A DNA stretch of 64,000 bases from positions 1,240,001 through 1,304,000 of the forward strand of contig OZ244919.1 of NCBI GenBank assembly GCA_965221845.1, given 5' to 3'. Origin of the DNA: JAJEFO01 sp965221845. Its GTDB lineage: Bacteria; Pseudomonadota; Alphaproteobacteria; Rhodobacterales; Rhodobacteraceae. Both the position numbers and the translations under genes were made by a program. Shown piece by piece: positions 9,299-17,832 of this stretch (its first letter is position 1; the number at the start of each line of letters is the position of its first letter). The notes beneath the pieces were generated by a model, which did not search any database, was not told where the DNA came from, and saw only the letters and a list, made by a program, of their open reading frames with translations.

Positions 9299-10180
9299 GG
9301 GCCCGTTGACAGTTGTCTTGCGAATCGTCCGGTTCCATGCCATTTCCTGCCCCGATGACCGCCGGAACGGCGGCACGAGGCAACAACGGCATGAGAGAGC
9401 AGAGACATGATGAACGCAGACAGAACGGTGACGGCCGACGCCATGTGGGCGCGGACCGGGGACATGCTGCCGGGCAAGAAGTCCGACCCCGGCGGCACGG
9501 CGGCGGACAGCCGCCTCTTCATGGAGGCGGTGCCGTGGCGGTTCCGCACGGGGTCGCCGTGGCGCGACCTCCCCGCGCGGTTCGGGAACCGGGACGGCGT
9601 CTCCAGGCGGTTCCGGCGCCGGCCGCTTTCGGGGGTCTTCGAGCGTGTTTCCGACGCCTTGTCGGAGGAGTCCGGCCTTGAGTTCGTGTCCGGCGGCGGC
9701 ACGGCGGTCCGGGCGACCCGGAAGGCGTCCGGCGCAAAAGGGGGACCTCGAGCCAGGGGACCGGACGTTCCCGGGGCGGCCTGACGGGCAGGGCCGTGGC
9801 CGTCGTGGACGCCCTGGGACATCTCGTGCGGTTCACGATCCTTCCCGGCCAGGCGCACGGCCCGAGGGGGTGCCGGGGCTTCCCGGCGGCCTGGCGTTCG
9901 GGGCCTTCGTCGGTGACAAGGCGTTCGACGCCGACCGGCTCCTGGAGGACCTGGCGGAACGCGGGGCGGAGGCGGCGGTCCCGTCGAGGCGGAGCCGGAC
10001 GGTGCCGCGGGCGCACGGCCGGGAGGTGTACGGGTGGCGGCGCCTGGCGGAGAGCCTCTTCGCGAAGACCGGGGAGTTCCGTGCGATCGCGACCCGGTAC
10101 GACAAGACCGACGCGAGCTTTGCCGCCGGGATCCACCTCGTCGCCGGCGTGGTCGCGGCGACATGAGTGTCAACGGGCCC
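9299..10180 (+). mobile_element. IS5-type (IS427-like) insertion sequence, copy 2
   Basis: Inverted ends GGGCCCGTTGACA(G/C)T at 9299 onward and at the right end to 10180, flanked by TA at 9297-9298 and 10181-10182. The right third is nearly identical to the fragment at 1-363. It is squeezed between IS630 and a second, different IS5-type element, sharing one TA with each neighbour. Confidence 0.85.
9407..10166 (+). pseudogene. Degenerate IS5-type transposase
   Basis: The N-terminal frame (MWARTGDMLPGKKSDPGG, VPWRFRTGSPWRDLPARFG) runs from 9407 to 9784. The centre (AVVDALGHLVRFTILPGQAH) is in a second frame from about 9796. The C-terminus (FVGDKAFDADRLLEDL, FAKTGEFRAIATRYDKTD) is in a third frame. 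Some IS5-type transposases use one programmed shift, but two shifts point to decay. The glutamate-bearing ENFFAK-like block reads ESLFAK here. Confidence 0.75.
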
Positions 10181-11004
10181 TAGGCTGTGTACCCATTTAA
10201 TTGCTTCGCCAGATCCCGCAGCAGGAAGCGACTGGCAGCGAGCTGCACGGCCGACAGAAAGTTGCGGGCGGTCTTGTCGTAGCGCGAGGCGACGCGACGG
10301 AATTCCTTGATCCTGCCGAAGAACCGCTCGATCCGATTGCGACCCTTGTACAGGGTGCGGTCAAAGGGCCGGGGGATCTTGCGGCAGGACCGAGAGGGGA
10401 TGTTCGCCTGGGCCCCCGCCTGTTCGATGCACCGGACGACAGCATTGGCATCATGGGCCTTGTCGCCGAGGACCATCTCACCGGGGACGAGATCGGCAAG
10501 CAGTGCCTTGGCCTGGGCACAGTCCGAGGCCTGACCCGGGGTCAGGACCAGGGCCTGCACCGTGTCCGTCCCGCTCAGGGCGAGATGGACCTTGGTCGTC
10601 CGGCCGCCACGGCTCAGGCCGATCTGCGGCGGCGGCCCGTCGCGACGGGCCCCGGCGGCGTGCTTGTGGGCCCGCACGACGGAGGAGTCCAGCATACGCA
10701 GGCGCACGGGTCCGACCGCACCACCGTTTGCATCGTCATCATCGTCCGCTCGCTCGGCCAGCGCCTGCATGATTCGGGCCCAGGTGCCGTTCCGGCTCCA
10801 GCGGTTGCAGCGATTGAAGCAGGTCGAGTAGGGACCGTAGCGCTCTGGGAGATCCCGCCAGGGGATGCCGGTGCGCAACACGAAGAAGATACCATCCATG
10901 ACCCTTCGGTCCTGCAACCGACGCGGGCCCTGATGTGTCTGGGGAAGCACCGAGCGGAGGATCGCCCACTCCGCATCGGTCATGTCGTGGCGGTGTCCGC
11001 TCAT
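10180..11004 (-). CDS. IS5-type transposase (intact)
   Basis: A 274-residue DDE transposase: D106 in RMLDSSVVRAHKHAAG, D181 in VLGDKAHDA, and E226 in GRNRIERFFGRIKEFRR with the usual N2-N3-C1 spacing. The N-terminal block FFVLRTGIPWRDLPERYGP is also typical. ATG 11004 (MSGHRHDMTDAEW) is preferred over the longer frame from 11064. The last sense codon lies exactly at the element's end; the stop codon TAG is formed by the flanking TA plus the next base, so the target site supplies the terminator codon. All catalytic residues are present. Confidence 0.9.
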   Translation of the reverse strand: MSGHRHDMTDAEWAILRSVLPQTHQGPRRLQDRRVMDGIFFVLRTGIPWRDLPERYGPYSTCFNRCNRWSRNGTWARIMQALAERADDDDDANGGAVGPVRLRMLDSSVVRAHKHAAGARRDGPPPQIGLSRGGRTTKVHLALSGTDTVQALVLTPGQASDCAQAKALLADLVPGEMVLGDKAHDANAVVRCIEQAGAQANIPSRSCRKIPRPFDRTLYKGRNRIERFFGRIKEFRRVASRYDKTARNFLSAVQLAASRFLLRDLAKQLNGYTA

Positions 11005-11081
11005 GGGTCTGCTCCTGCCTGATGGTTTTTGGGCTCCTCTCGCAGCTCCAGACAGACCTGTCAATATTCAAGTACACAGCC
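10183..11081 (-). mobile_element. Second, distinct IS5-type insertion sequence
   Basis: Ends GGCTGTGTAC at 10183 and its complement ending at 11081, flanked by TA at 10181-10182 and 11082-11083. It carries one intact transposase gene. It is the third element in a head-to-tail stack that shares consecutive TA sites. Confidence 0.88.
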
Positions 11082-11083
11082 TA

Positions 11084-11382
11084 GGCCATCCGCGTCGAGC
11101 GCGGGCGCGAGGTCCCCAGGACCGGAGGCGCTTCCCGAGCCGGTGCGCAACCATTGGGTGACAGGGAATCGTTTGCACTGCGTGCGCGACCTCACCTGCG
11201 ACGGGGACCGCTGCCGGGCGCACGTCCGCAACCTGCCGCGCAGCCTCTCCTGCCTGACCGGCGCCGCCATCGCCGTCGTGCGATGCGACGGTCGCTTCGG
11301 CCACATGCCCGAGGCCGGCCGGCACCGGCCCGCCCGCGCCCGGGAGGCCCTCGACCTGGTCCCGGGCCCGCCCGGCACATGA
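11084..11382 (+). pseudogene. C-terminal remnant of an ISAs1-family transposase
   Basis: The plus-strand frame reads VRNHWVTGNRLHCVRDLTCD, then DRCRAHVRNLPRSLSCLTGA, matching the C-terminal signature of ISAs1-type transposases (RNHW.ENRLH.VRD...). The start and catalytic core are missing. It lies just beyond the right end of the stacked elements, so it is probably the far half of the unit begun at 7220. The region 11383-11560 holds nothing recognisable. Confidence 0.65.
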
Positions 11383-11560
11383 TCCTCCGGTCCCGGCCGC
11401 GCGAAGGGCGCGCGGAACGCGCCGCCAGACGGCGCGGGGGCAGAGGCGTGCCCGAAACCCCGAAAACCGCCCCGGCAGACCCCGGCACCGCCAGGGCCGG
11501 CCGTCGAAACCGTTGCCCCGATGGCTCCGACCGCCCCGGCCACGCCCTCCTGCCGTCACG

Positions 11561-12268
11561 TCAGGCACCGGAACCCGAAATAAATGCTTCTGGCCGCCCT
11601 GCGGGGTGTATCCCGCAAACTGTGGTCAGGAACGTCCGCTCCGCGTAGGGGCCCATCCCCTCCGTCCCCTCGCCCAGCCGTGCGACCACGGCCTTCCGTT
11701 CCTTCCTGATGGCGTCGGCCGTCGGCACCGTCCCGCGCTCCAGGGCCTCCGCCATGGCCAGCGCCAGCCCGTGCCATTCCGTGCCACGGGTCGCGACCAC
11801 GGCGCGCGCCACCCGGCGCTCGATCCCCGAGGGACGCGGCGGCTCATCGTCCAGGCGGCGCAGGGCCGTCTCGATGGACACCCGGCACGCGTCCCTGATC
11901 TCCTTCTCCGCGTAGCCCGGATCGCCACCGAACCGCGCCTTGATCTCGAAGTATTCACCCTCGCCTGTCTCCCGGGCGGCGGCGACCCGGAGGTCGGTCC
12001 CGGCCCGCATCCGCGCGATCCGGCGGGCAAGCCCTCCAGCCTCGTCCCCGGAGACATCCGCCGCCCGCGCTGACACCAGCATGACCTCCTCGATGTCCTC
12101 CGCCAGCGTGTCTCGGTGGACAGGCGAGGCGGCGTCGACGCGCTCGGAGACCGCGCAGGAGAGGACGAGAACGCCGTCGGCGAGGTGCGGATCGGGAATG
12201 GCGACGTCACGGCCCAGCTCCGCGAGAAGCGACTGGACGGAACGGCGAAGTCTAGGAAGCTCATCCAC
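11561..12268 (-). CDS. Orphan copy of the Fic-associated C-terminal module, joined to a HEPN tail
   Basis: A 235-residue open frame. Residues 1-20 (MDELPRLRRSVQSLLAELG) continue the decayed HEPN protein just upstream. From residue ~27 (DPHLADGVLVLSCAVSERV) it is the same module as in the C-terminus of the Fic protein at 12946-14757, ending after ERTFL with an unrelated tail. DNA 11631-12190 is collinear with 13202-13761 at a constant offset of 1571 bp, with few substitutions. It is therefore a chimeric product of recombination. Whether it is expressed is unknown. Confidence 0.5.
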   Translation of the reverse strand: MDELPRLRRSVQSLLAELGRDVAIPDPHLADGVLVLSCAVSERVDAASPVHRDTLAEDIEEVMLVSARAADVSGDEAGGLARRIARMRAGTDLRVAAARETGEGEYFEIKARFGGDPGYAEKEIRDACRVSIETALRRLDDEPPRPSGIERRVARAVVATRGTEWHGLALAMAEALERGTVPTADAIRKERKAVVARLGEGTEGMGPYAERTFLTTVCGIHPAGRPEAFISGSGA

Positions 12269-12547
12269 GGCGGCATACTATCTTCGGTTCGATTGACTCA
12301 TATTGATGCGTCAGGAAATTGCGGAGACCGACGGCGTTCGGCAGATCGAGAATCCGCGCGGCCGAGGCGGGTGACTCGCCTTTCAGCCTGTTCAGCGCCT
12401 CACCAATTGTATGAAGCGGCGCTCAACACCATCCTGAAGCAGGGAGTTGGAGAGATACCCGTCGAAGTCGGTGCCGGCGACGTAGTCCGCGATCACTTCC
12501 GCCGACCGGATGACGTCCTGCAGGCAGACCCTGGAATCACGCTTCAT
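12205..12547 (-). pseudogene. Decayed HEPN-domain (DUF86-type) toxin
   Basis: Reading across two single-base indels gives MKRDSRVCLQDVIRSAEVI, DYVAGTDFDGYLSN, IGEALNRLKGESP and VGLRNFLTHQYESI. This is a HEPN RNase of the MNT-HEPN toxin-antitoxin family with the R-x4-H motif (RNFLTH). Frame is lost at about 12407 (RFIQ to IGEAL) and again near 12280. The ATG at 12547 overlaps the end of the upstream MNT reading frame, the usual operon arrangement. The C-terminus runs into the module copy at 11561-12268. Confidence 0.65.
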
Positions 12548-12845
12548 AGACGATCTCACGGCACTCGTTGATGCTGGCCAGAAGCTACCTGTTCTCCGGC
12601 AGGGCCGAGAGCAGGTCAACCTCGCGGCCGAGGACACCGGCGAGAGCCTCCTTGAAATCGATGTGCCGCCTAATGCCTCTGGCTCAGCGTGACCAATCGA
12701 ACCGCACCAGGAAGTCCGCATCGCTCTTCGCCGGGTCGAAGTCGGTCGCGCGCGCGACCGAGCCGAAGATCTCGAGCCGCAGCACGTGGTGGCTGCGGCA
12801 CACCACCGCGATCTCTTCCCTTCTGCTGGCGATCTCCGCGTGCAT
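12536..12845 (-). pseudogene. Decayed MNT-type nucleotidyltransferase antitoxin
   Basis: The frame from ATG 12845 (or 12890) gives MHAEIASRREEIAVVC, then EIFGSVARATDFDPAKSDAD, the GS-x9-D-x-D signature of minimal nucleotidyltransferases that modify partner HEPN toxins. It stops early after VRFDWSR (12684). In another frame the text continues (IDFKEALAGVLGREVDLLSA) and an in-frame TAG lies at 12585-12587 before INECREIVYEA. So it carries one frameshift and one nonsense change. The first codons are repeated at about 15132-15160 upstream of the second module gene, where the rest of the gene is missing. Confidence 0.65.
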
Positions 12846-12945
12846 CGCGTCCCGGTCCCCGGACTGCCGGCTGGCGTCCGGGGCGACCATAGCGTCCCGG
12901 ACGCACGTTTTCCATACCCTTGACGCGGAACGTCCACCCGCCCGC

Positions 12946-14757
12946 TCAGATCCCGATCTCGGCGCCCAGTCCCCGCCCGCGTCCCCGCTCCACGTCCAGC
13001 CCGGCCGCCCGCGCCACGGCGTCGTGACGCCCCCGCCAGGGCGACGGCTCGGGATACGCGGTGTCCCGGTGCAGGCGCACGAGTGTCTCCCGGACCCCTG
13101 CCCGCGCCGCGGCGTCCGGCAGGCGCTCCAGGAGCGGTCCCCGCCCCTCCGAGATCCCCCTGATCTCCGCGTCCGTGAAGTTCGCGTAGACCCGCCGCAG
13201 GAACGTCCGCTCCGCGTGGAAGCCCATCCCCTCCGTCCCCTCGCCCAGCCGTGCGACCACGGCCTTCCGCTCCTTCCTGATGTCGTCCGCCGCCGGCACC
13301 GTCCCGCGCTCCAGGGCCTCCGCCATGGCCAGCGCCAGCCCGTGCCATTCCGTGCCACGGGTCGCGACCACGGCGCGCGCCACCCGGCGCTCGATCCCCG
13401 AGGGACGCGGCGGCTCATCGTCCAGGCGGCGCAGGGCCGTCTCGATGGACACCCGGTACGCGTCCCTGAGCTCCTTCTCCGCGTAGCCCGGATCGCCACC
13501 GAACCGCGCCTTGATCTCGAAGTATTCACCCTCGCCTGTCTCCCGGGCGGCGGCGACCCGGAGGTCGGTCCCGGCCCGCGCCCGCGCGATCCGGCGGGCA
13601 AGCCCTCCAGCCTCGCCCTCCGGGACGTCGCCTGCCCGCTCCGAAACCCGCAGGATCTCCTCGATGTCCATCGGCAGCGTGTCCCGGTGGACGGGCGAGG
13701 CGGCGTCGACGCGCTCGGAGACCGCGCAGGAGAGGACGAGAACGTCGTCGGCGAGGCGCGGGTCGCGACCCGGCGCAAGCTCCCCGGGAGGATGGTAGAC
13801 ACCCTTCGACGTGACGCCGCCGTTACCGTGGCGGTAGTGCGCGCGTCCGGCCACGATGCCCTCGGCCCGCATAGCGGCCGCCCTGGAGCGGGCGAGCGCC
13901 AGATCGCCGAGATACTCGACGAACGCCGGGAAGTTTCCCTCGTCCGCCGCATCCAGGGCGTTGATGTAGTCGTCCTTCTGCTGTGCCGGAATCACGGGCG
14001 GGAACTCGCCCGCCCTCGCGTAGGCGTAGGCCATCAGCAGCCGGGAAATCCGGCCGTTGCCGTCCTGGAACGGATGGACGCGCACGAACTCGTGATGCAG
14101 CCAGGCCGCCTCCGTTTCCGGCGCGAGCTTCAGTCCGGAATGGCTCCCGTGGAACGCGAGGAAGCGGTCCATCTCCGACGCGACCTGCTCCGGGGGGCAG
14201 TATTCGTGGACATGTCCGTCCCTCCGGCGGGGATTGTTGGGATGGATCTTCCACTGGCCCTTGCGCAGGGGGATCTCGACCCTGTTGCCGTCCGGATCGA
14301 CGCCAGCCGCTGTGTTCTGGTGCCGCGTCAGGAGCGCATGCCACTCCTTTATCGCCGACGTCGTCAGCGGCCGCTCGTCCCTGACGTGCGCGAACATCAT
14401 CTCGAGGGCCGCCTCCTGGTCCTGAAGCAGGCCCTTGATGGTCCTGTCGTTAACGTTGCCTACGGTGTGCGCGGCCCGTACGTTCTCGAATCCCTCGGCG
14501 ATCAGGGTCTCGGTCACGCCCCGGCGCAGGAGGTACAGCCCCTCGATCTGCCCCGTCTCGATGGCGAAGGCCCGCCTCTGGGACCGGAGCCAAACATCCA
14601 TGGAGGACCGGTCGACATCCGGATTCTCGAGCTTCCGCCTGACCTCCCGCCAGCGGGCCGCCGCCTGCCGGGCGGCGGCGTGCGCGAGTCCGCGGTGCTC
14701 CGGCGCAAGGTCCCGCACCGGCCTCCAGACCGCGCCGACCGGCTTGTCGTCCATCAT
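12946..14757 (-). CDS. Fic-domain protein with a C-terminal repeat-type module
   Basis: A 603-residue protein. Fic enzymes usually transfer AMP to target proteins. The catalytic motif HPFQDGNGR is complete at residues 228-236. TGQIEG at residues 68-73 fits the inhibitory helix motif [S/T]xxxE[G/N] placed N-terminal to the Fic core (class II, self-inhibited). Residues ~332-603 form a helix-rich module of unknown function (DPRLADDVLVLSCAVSERV to the end) that also occurs at 11561 and 15207. ATG 14757 or the next codon 14754 may start; GGGGTAGGG lies just upstream. The unit is autonomous, and a GC-rich inverted repeat lies ahead of the start. Frame and active site are intact. The module may act in target recognition or delivery (inference). 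Confidence 0.88.
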   Translation of the reverse strand: MMDDKPVGAVWRPVRDLAPEHRGLAHAAARQAAARWREVRRKLENPDVDRSSMDVWLRSQRRAFAIETGQIEGLYLLRRGVTETLIAEGFENVRAAHTVGNVNDRTIKGLLQDQEAALEMMFAHVRDERPLTTSAIKEWHALLTRHQNTAAGVDPDGNRVEIPLRKGQWKIHPNNPRRRDGHVHEYCPPEQVASEMDRFLAFHGSHSGLKLAPETEAAWLHHEFVRVHPFQDGNGRISRLLMAYAYARAGEFPPVIPAQQKDDYINALDAADEGNFPAFVEYLGDLALARSRAAAMRAEGIVAGRAHYRHGNGGVTSKGVYHPPGELAPGRDPRLADDVLVLSCAVSERVDAASPVHRDTLPMDIEEILRVSERAGDVPEGEAGGLARRIARARAGTDLRVAAARETGEGEYFEIKARFGGDPGYAEKELRDAYRVSIETALRRLDDEPPRPSGIERRVARAVVATRGTEWHGLALAMAEALERGTVPAADDIRKERKAVVARLGEGTEGMGFHAERTFLRRVYANFTDAEIRGISEGRGPLLERLPDAAARAGVRETLVRLHRDTAYPEPSPWRGRHDAVARAAGLDVERGRGRGLGAEIGI

Positions 14758-15152
14758 CCCTACCCCGCGCTCGGGGCGGCACGCCCCGCCATGGTCTTTA
14801 CGGATGCGATCCTACACTTTCCGCTCCGCGAACACACTACCCTTCGGTACGCGGGCGTTCGCGCCCGTCGCTACCGTCCAACCCGGACGTCAGCACCATA
14901 CGCCCTGCCTCGGGCGCACTGCTTTCCCGCAGCCGTACTATCTTACTGCCGTTCTGGAGGGGGTGGCGGAAATCCGAAATCCAGTGGACTGACGAAACCT
15001 GGAATCCGGTGACGATTCTCCTTCACACATTCCGCCCGATGCTTCCATGTTCCGAAATTGTCCGTTTTGGTCGACTGGCCCAGCAGCTCAGTCCGCTAAT
15101 GTCAGCCCATTATCGATCGCTGCAAGTGTATCTGGCGATCTCCGCGTGCATC
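14758..15152. other. Upstream region of the Fic gene, no gene seen
   Basis: 395 bp that should contain the Fic promoter. A GC-rich inverted repeat (about 14763-14790) sits just upstream of the start. At 15132-15160 the sequence matches the beginning of the MNT antitoxin gene at 12828-12857, a truncated remnant. No other coding signal was seen. Confidence 0.5.
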
Positions 15153-15206
15153 GCGTCCCGGACGCACGTTTTCCATACCCTTGACGCGGAACGTCCACCC
15201 GCCCGC

Positions 15207-16948
15207 TCAGATCCCGATCTCGGCGCCCAGTCCCCGCCCGCGTCCCCGCTCCACGTCCAGCCCGGCCGCCCGCGCCACGGCGTCGTGACGCCCCCGCCAG
15301 GGCGACGGCTCGGGATACGCGGTGTCCCGGTGCAGGCGCACGAGTGTCTCCCGGACCCCTGCCCGCGCCGCGGCGTCCGGCAGGCGCTCCAGGAGCGGTC
15401 CCCGCCCCTCCGAGATCCCCCTGATCTCCGCGTCCGTGAAGTTCGCGTAGACCCGCCGCAGGAACGTCCGCTCCGCGTGGAAGCCCATCCCCTCCGTCCC
15501 CTCGCCCAGCCGTGCGACCACGGCCTTCCGTTCCTTCCTGATGGCGTCGGCCGCCGGCACCGTCCCGCGCTCCAGGGCCTCCGCCATGGCCAGCGCCAGC
15601 CCGTGCCGCTCCGTGCCGTGGGTGGCGACGACCGCCCGGGCGACGCGCGCCTCCAGCGCCGTGGGCAGCGGCTCCTCGCGGTGCAGGCGGCGCATGCCCT
15701 TCGCGACGAGGGCACTGTAAGCGCCCCTGTCCTCCGGGTCGGCGAAGCCCGGTTTCCCTCGAAGCGCGTCCTTGCCTCGAAATACCCGTTCCCGTCGACG
15801 GCCCGCGCCGCAGCGGTCCGCAGGTCCGTCTCCGCCCGTCTCCGCGCGATCCCGGACGCCAGATCGTCGACCTCGCCCCCGGGCACGTCCCGCGCGGCCG
15901 CGCCGTCCCGCAGGACCGCCTCGACGTCGCGGGGCAGCGTGCTCCGGTGCACGGGCGACGCGGAGCCGACGCGCTCCGAGACGGCGCAGGATAAAGCGAG
16001 CGTGTCGTCGGCCAGGCGCGGATCCGGGGCGGTGTCCCCGCGTTCCTGCACCGGTGCCGTCCGGAACGCCTCCGCGACCCTCCGCCGGCCGTCCGGCCCG
16101 AGGCCGGCAAGCCCCCCGGGGACCTCCGCGTCCGGATCGCGCAGCGCCCGCATGCCGTCGAGGCCGATCGACCGCGCGAGGTCCCCGAAGATCCCGCGTC
16201 CCTCCGGCCGCGCCAGCATTGAGGCGATGACGGGCATCGGGTCGGGCCCCGGGCCCCGTTCCGGATCTTCGGGCGGCGCGAAAGTCTGGAGGTGCAGCGC
16301 CACGTCACGGCGCGTGTCGCCGTCCAGGGCGGGCAGGCTCTCCGGCAGCGGACGCCGCGCGTCGTGGAGCGCGAGGATCTCGCCCTGCGTGAAGCATCGC
16401 GTCATGCGTTCGCCAAGGTCGGGCAGCGGCTCCGGCGCTACGCTCTGGGAGGACAGCTCCGCCAGCAGGTCCGAGCGCGCGGAGTGGAGCGCGTCGGCCT
16501 CCGGAAGCCGGCCGGACGCGGCGGCCTCCACGACCGCCCGCAGCAGCCCGCGCTCGGCCCCGTCCCTGGCCCCGAGCCCCGCGAGGGCGGCGACCGGGTC
16601 GCCGGCTCCGGGTCCCGCGCGCTCCAGCAGCGCCGCGATCCCCTTCCGGAGATCCTGCCGGTGGACCTGCGCGGCCACGGGCACCCGCGCCGTGACGGCC
16701 ATGGCGAGGCGCAGCGCCAGATCCCCGGTCCCGGCCTCCCGTCCCTCCGCCTCACCGGCCCGGCCCCGCCCGCCGGGTCCGGCGGACGCCGGCGCGGGCC
16801 GCGCCGCGGCGGACATCGCCTCCCGCGCGGCCCGCACGGCCCCGGCCCGCTCCGGCCAGTCACCCGCGAGCCGCAGTTCGGCGACGCAGCGCCTGACGTT
16901 CCCGGGACTCAGCTGACCCGCAGGCCCCGTGGGGACGCTGCGGTGCAT
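15207..16948 (-). pseudogene. Two-repeat module protein, frameshifted
   Basis: The upstream frame (from about ATG 16948, MHRSVPTGPAGQL) and the downstream frame to 15207 join into one protein if a single lost G near 15750 is restored (RFEG-KPGFADPED). The protein contains the module twice. Repeat 1 is DLALRLAMAVTARVPVAAQV to LPDLGERMTRCFTQGEIL. Repeat 2 is DTLALSCAVSERVGSASPV to FHAERTFLRRVYANFTDAEI. Conserved pieces are LAL-x-AV-x2-RV-x5-VHR-x2-L, then a second block with LPxADAxxxxRxxLxAxL. No enzymatic motif was seen. Length is about 580 residues. The true N-terminus is uncertain. Confidence 0.6.
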
Positions 16949-17300
16949 TTTGCCGTGCGTTCCCGGACTGGACCGGAAACATGGCGGCGTGCGAAGCCGT
17001 CGGCCCGGGACAGTTTGGAAACGGGCTCGAAAGGCCGCGCAAAAAAGCGTCCTCCTCGTCCGCTTCCGCGCACGAAGGACTGACACGCCGCGAACGGCCG
17101 GGGGAAGCCCGGTGACGTCGCGGGTCCCGGAACCGGCCGGATGCGCGGTCACTGCCGGCCTCATGAATCTGCATTACAACGCGTGGTGAGTGGCCCGACC
17201 CGATCATGAGCGTTTGGAGGCGTGGGATTCAACCCAAGAGATCAAACGGCATCCAGTTCTACTGTCCGGCAGCAATTCCCGGCAGATAATTATCTTCTTT

Positions 17301-17768
17301 ATGTCACGATCACGGGGATTGCCTGCCATGGTTGCGGCTGCAATGGTGGTGCTGGCCTCAACACCTGCCGGTGCATGGGTTGTCGGATCATGCCGCTCAT
17401 ACCACGAAGGCGTGACCACATTGCAGGCCACTGAAATCTACAAACGCTGTTTTCCGGACTGCCTCACCAGTCTCTTCCCGACCCACAATTCCGCGAGATC
17501 CTCCGTCATTGACTGGTACCACCCGGGGTACGTGGGGCCTGTCTACGTGGCGGTCATCAGCAACGATTCCCGCCTGGGGCCAGGGACGATTGGTACGCCG
17601 CAGAGGCTGGGCACCCTTCCGCATCCCGAAGGATTGACCAACTGGCGTCTCTCGTTCGGCGGCCTTCAGCCGGAACACCACTACGCCATGGTGATCTATG
17701 GTTCTGATCCCGCCAAGCACTTCTACCGCGCGTGCTTCCTGAGTGACGACGCCCCCGATTCGCAATGA
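17301..17768 (+). CDS. Small secreted protein of unknown function
   Basis: 155 residues. The start MSRSRGLPAMVAAAMVVLAS followed by TPAGA-WV is a typical Sec signal peptide with cleavage near residue 24. The mature part has paired cysteines (SCRSY, KRCFPDC, RACFLS), suggesting disulfides in the periplasm or outside the cell. The frame is open upstream to 17190, but ATG 17301 gives the signal peptide. I do not recognise a family. It has lower GC than its neighbours and stands alone ahead of an IS30 copy, so horizontal origin is possible. Confidence 0.55.
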   Translation: MSRSRGLPAMVAAAMVVLASTPAGAWVVGSCRSYHEGVTTLQATEIYKRCFPDCLTSLFPTHNSARSSVIDWYHPGYVGPVYVAVISNDSRLGPGTIGTPQRLGTLPHPEGLTNWRLSFGGLQPEHHYAMVIYGSDPAKHFYRACFLSDDAPDSQ

Positions 17769-17832
17769 CGCCCACCACCTGATGTAGGTGTAGGTGATTT
17801 CTGGTCTCGGCGACGCAGAATCCAGGCCCCCG

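Larger units (their letters stand above)
11631..15621 (-). repeat. Triplicated ~0.45-0.56 kb module DNA
   Basis: Two pairwise duplications without indels. 11631-12190 matches 13202-13761 (offset 1571). 12892-13360 matches 15153-15621 (offset 2261), including about 50 bp of 3' flank beyond the stop codons. All copies lie on the minus strand within module-encoding genes. The high identity and shared flank suggest gene conversion or recent segmental duplication in place of independent acquisition. Confidence 0.8.
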
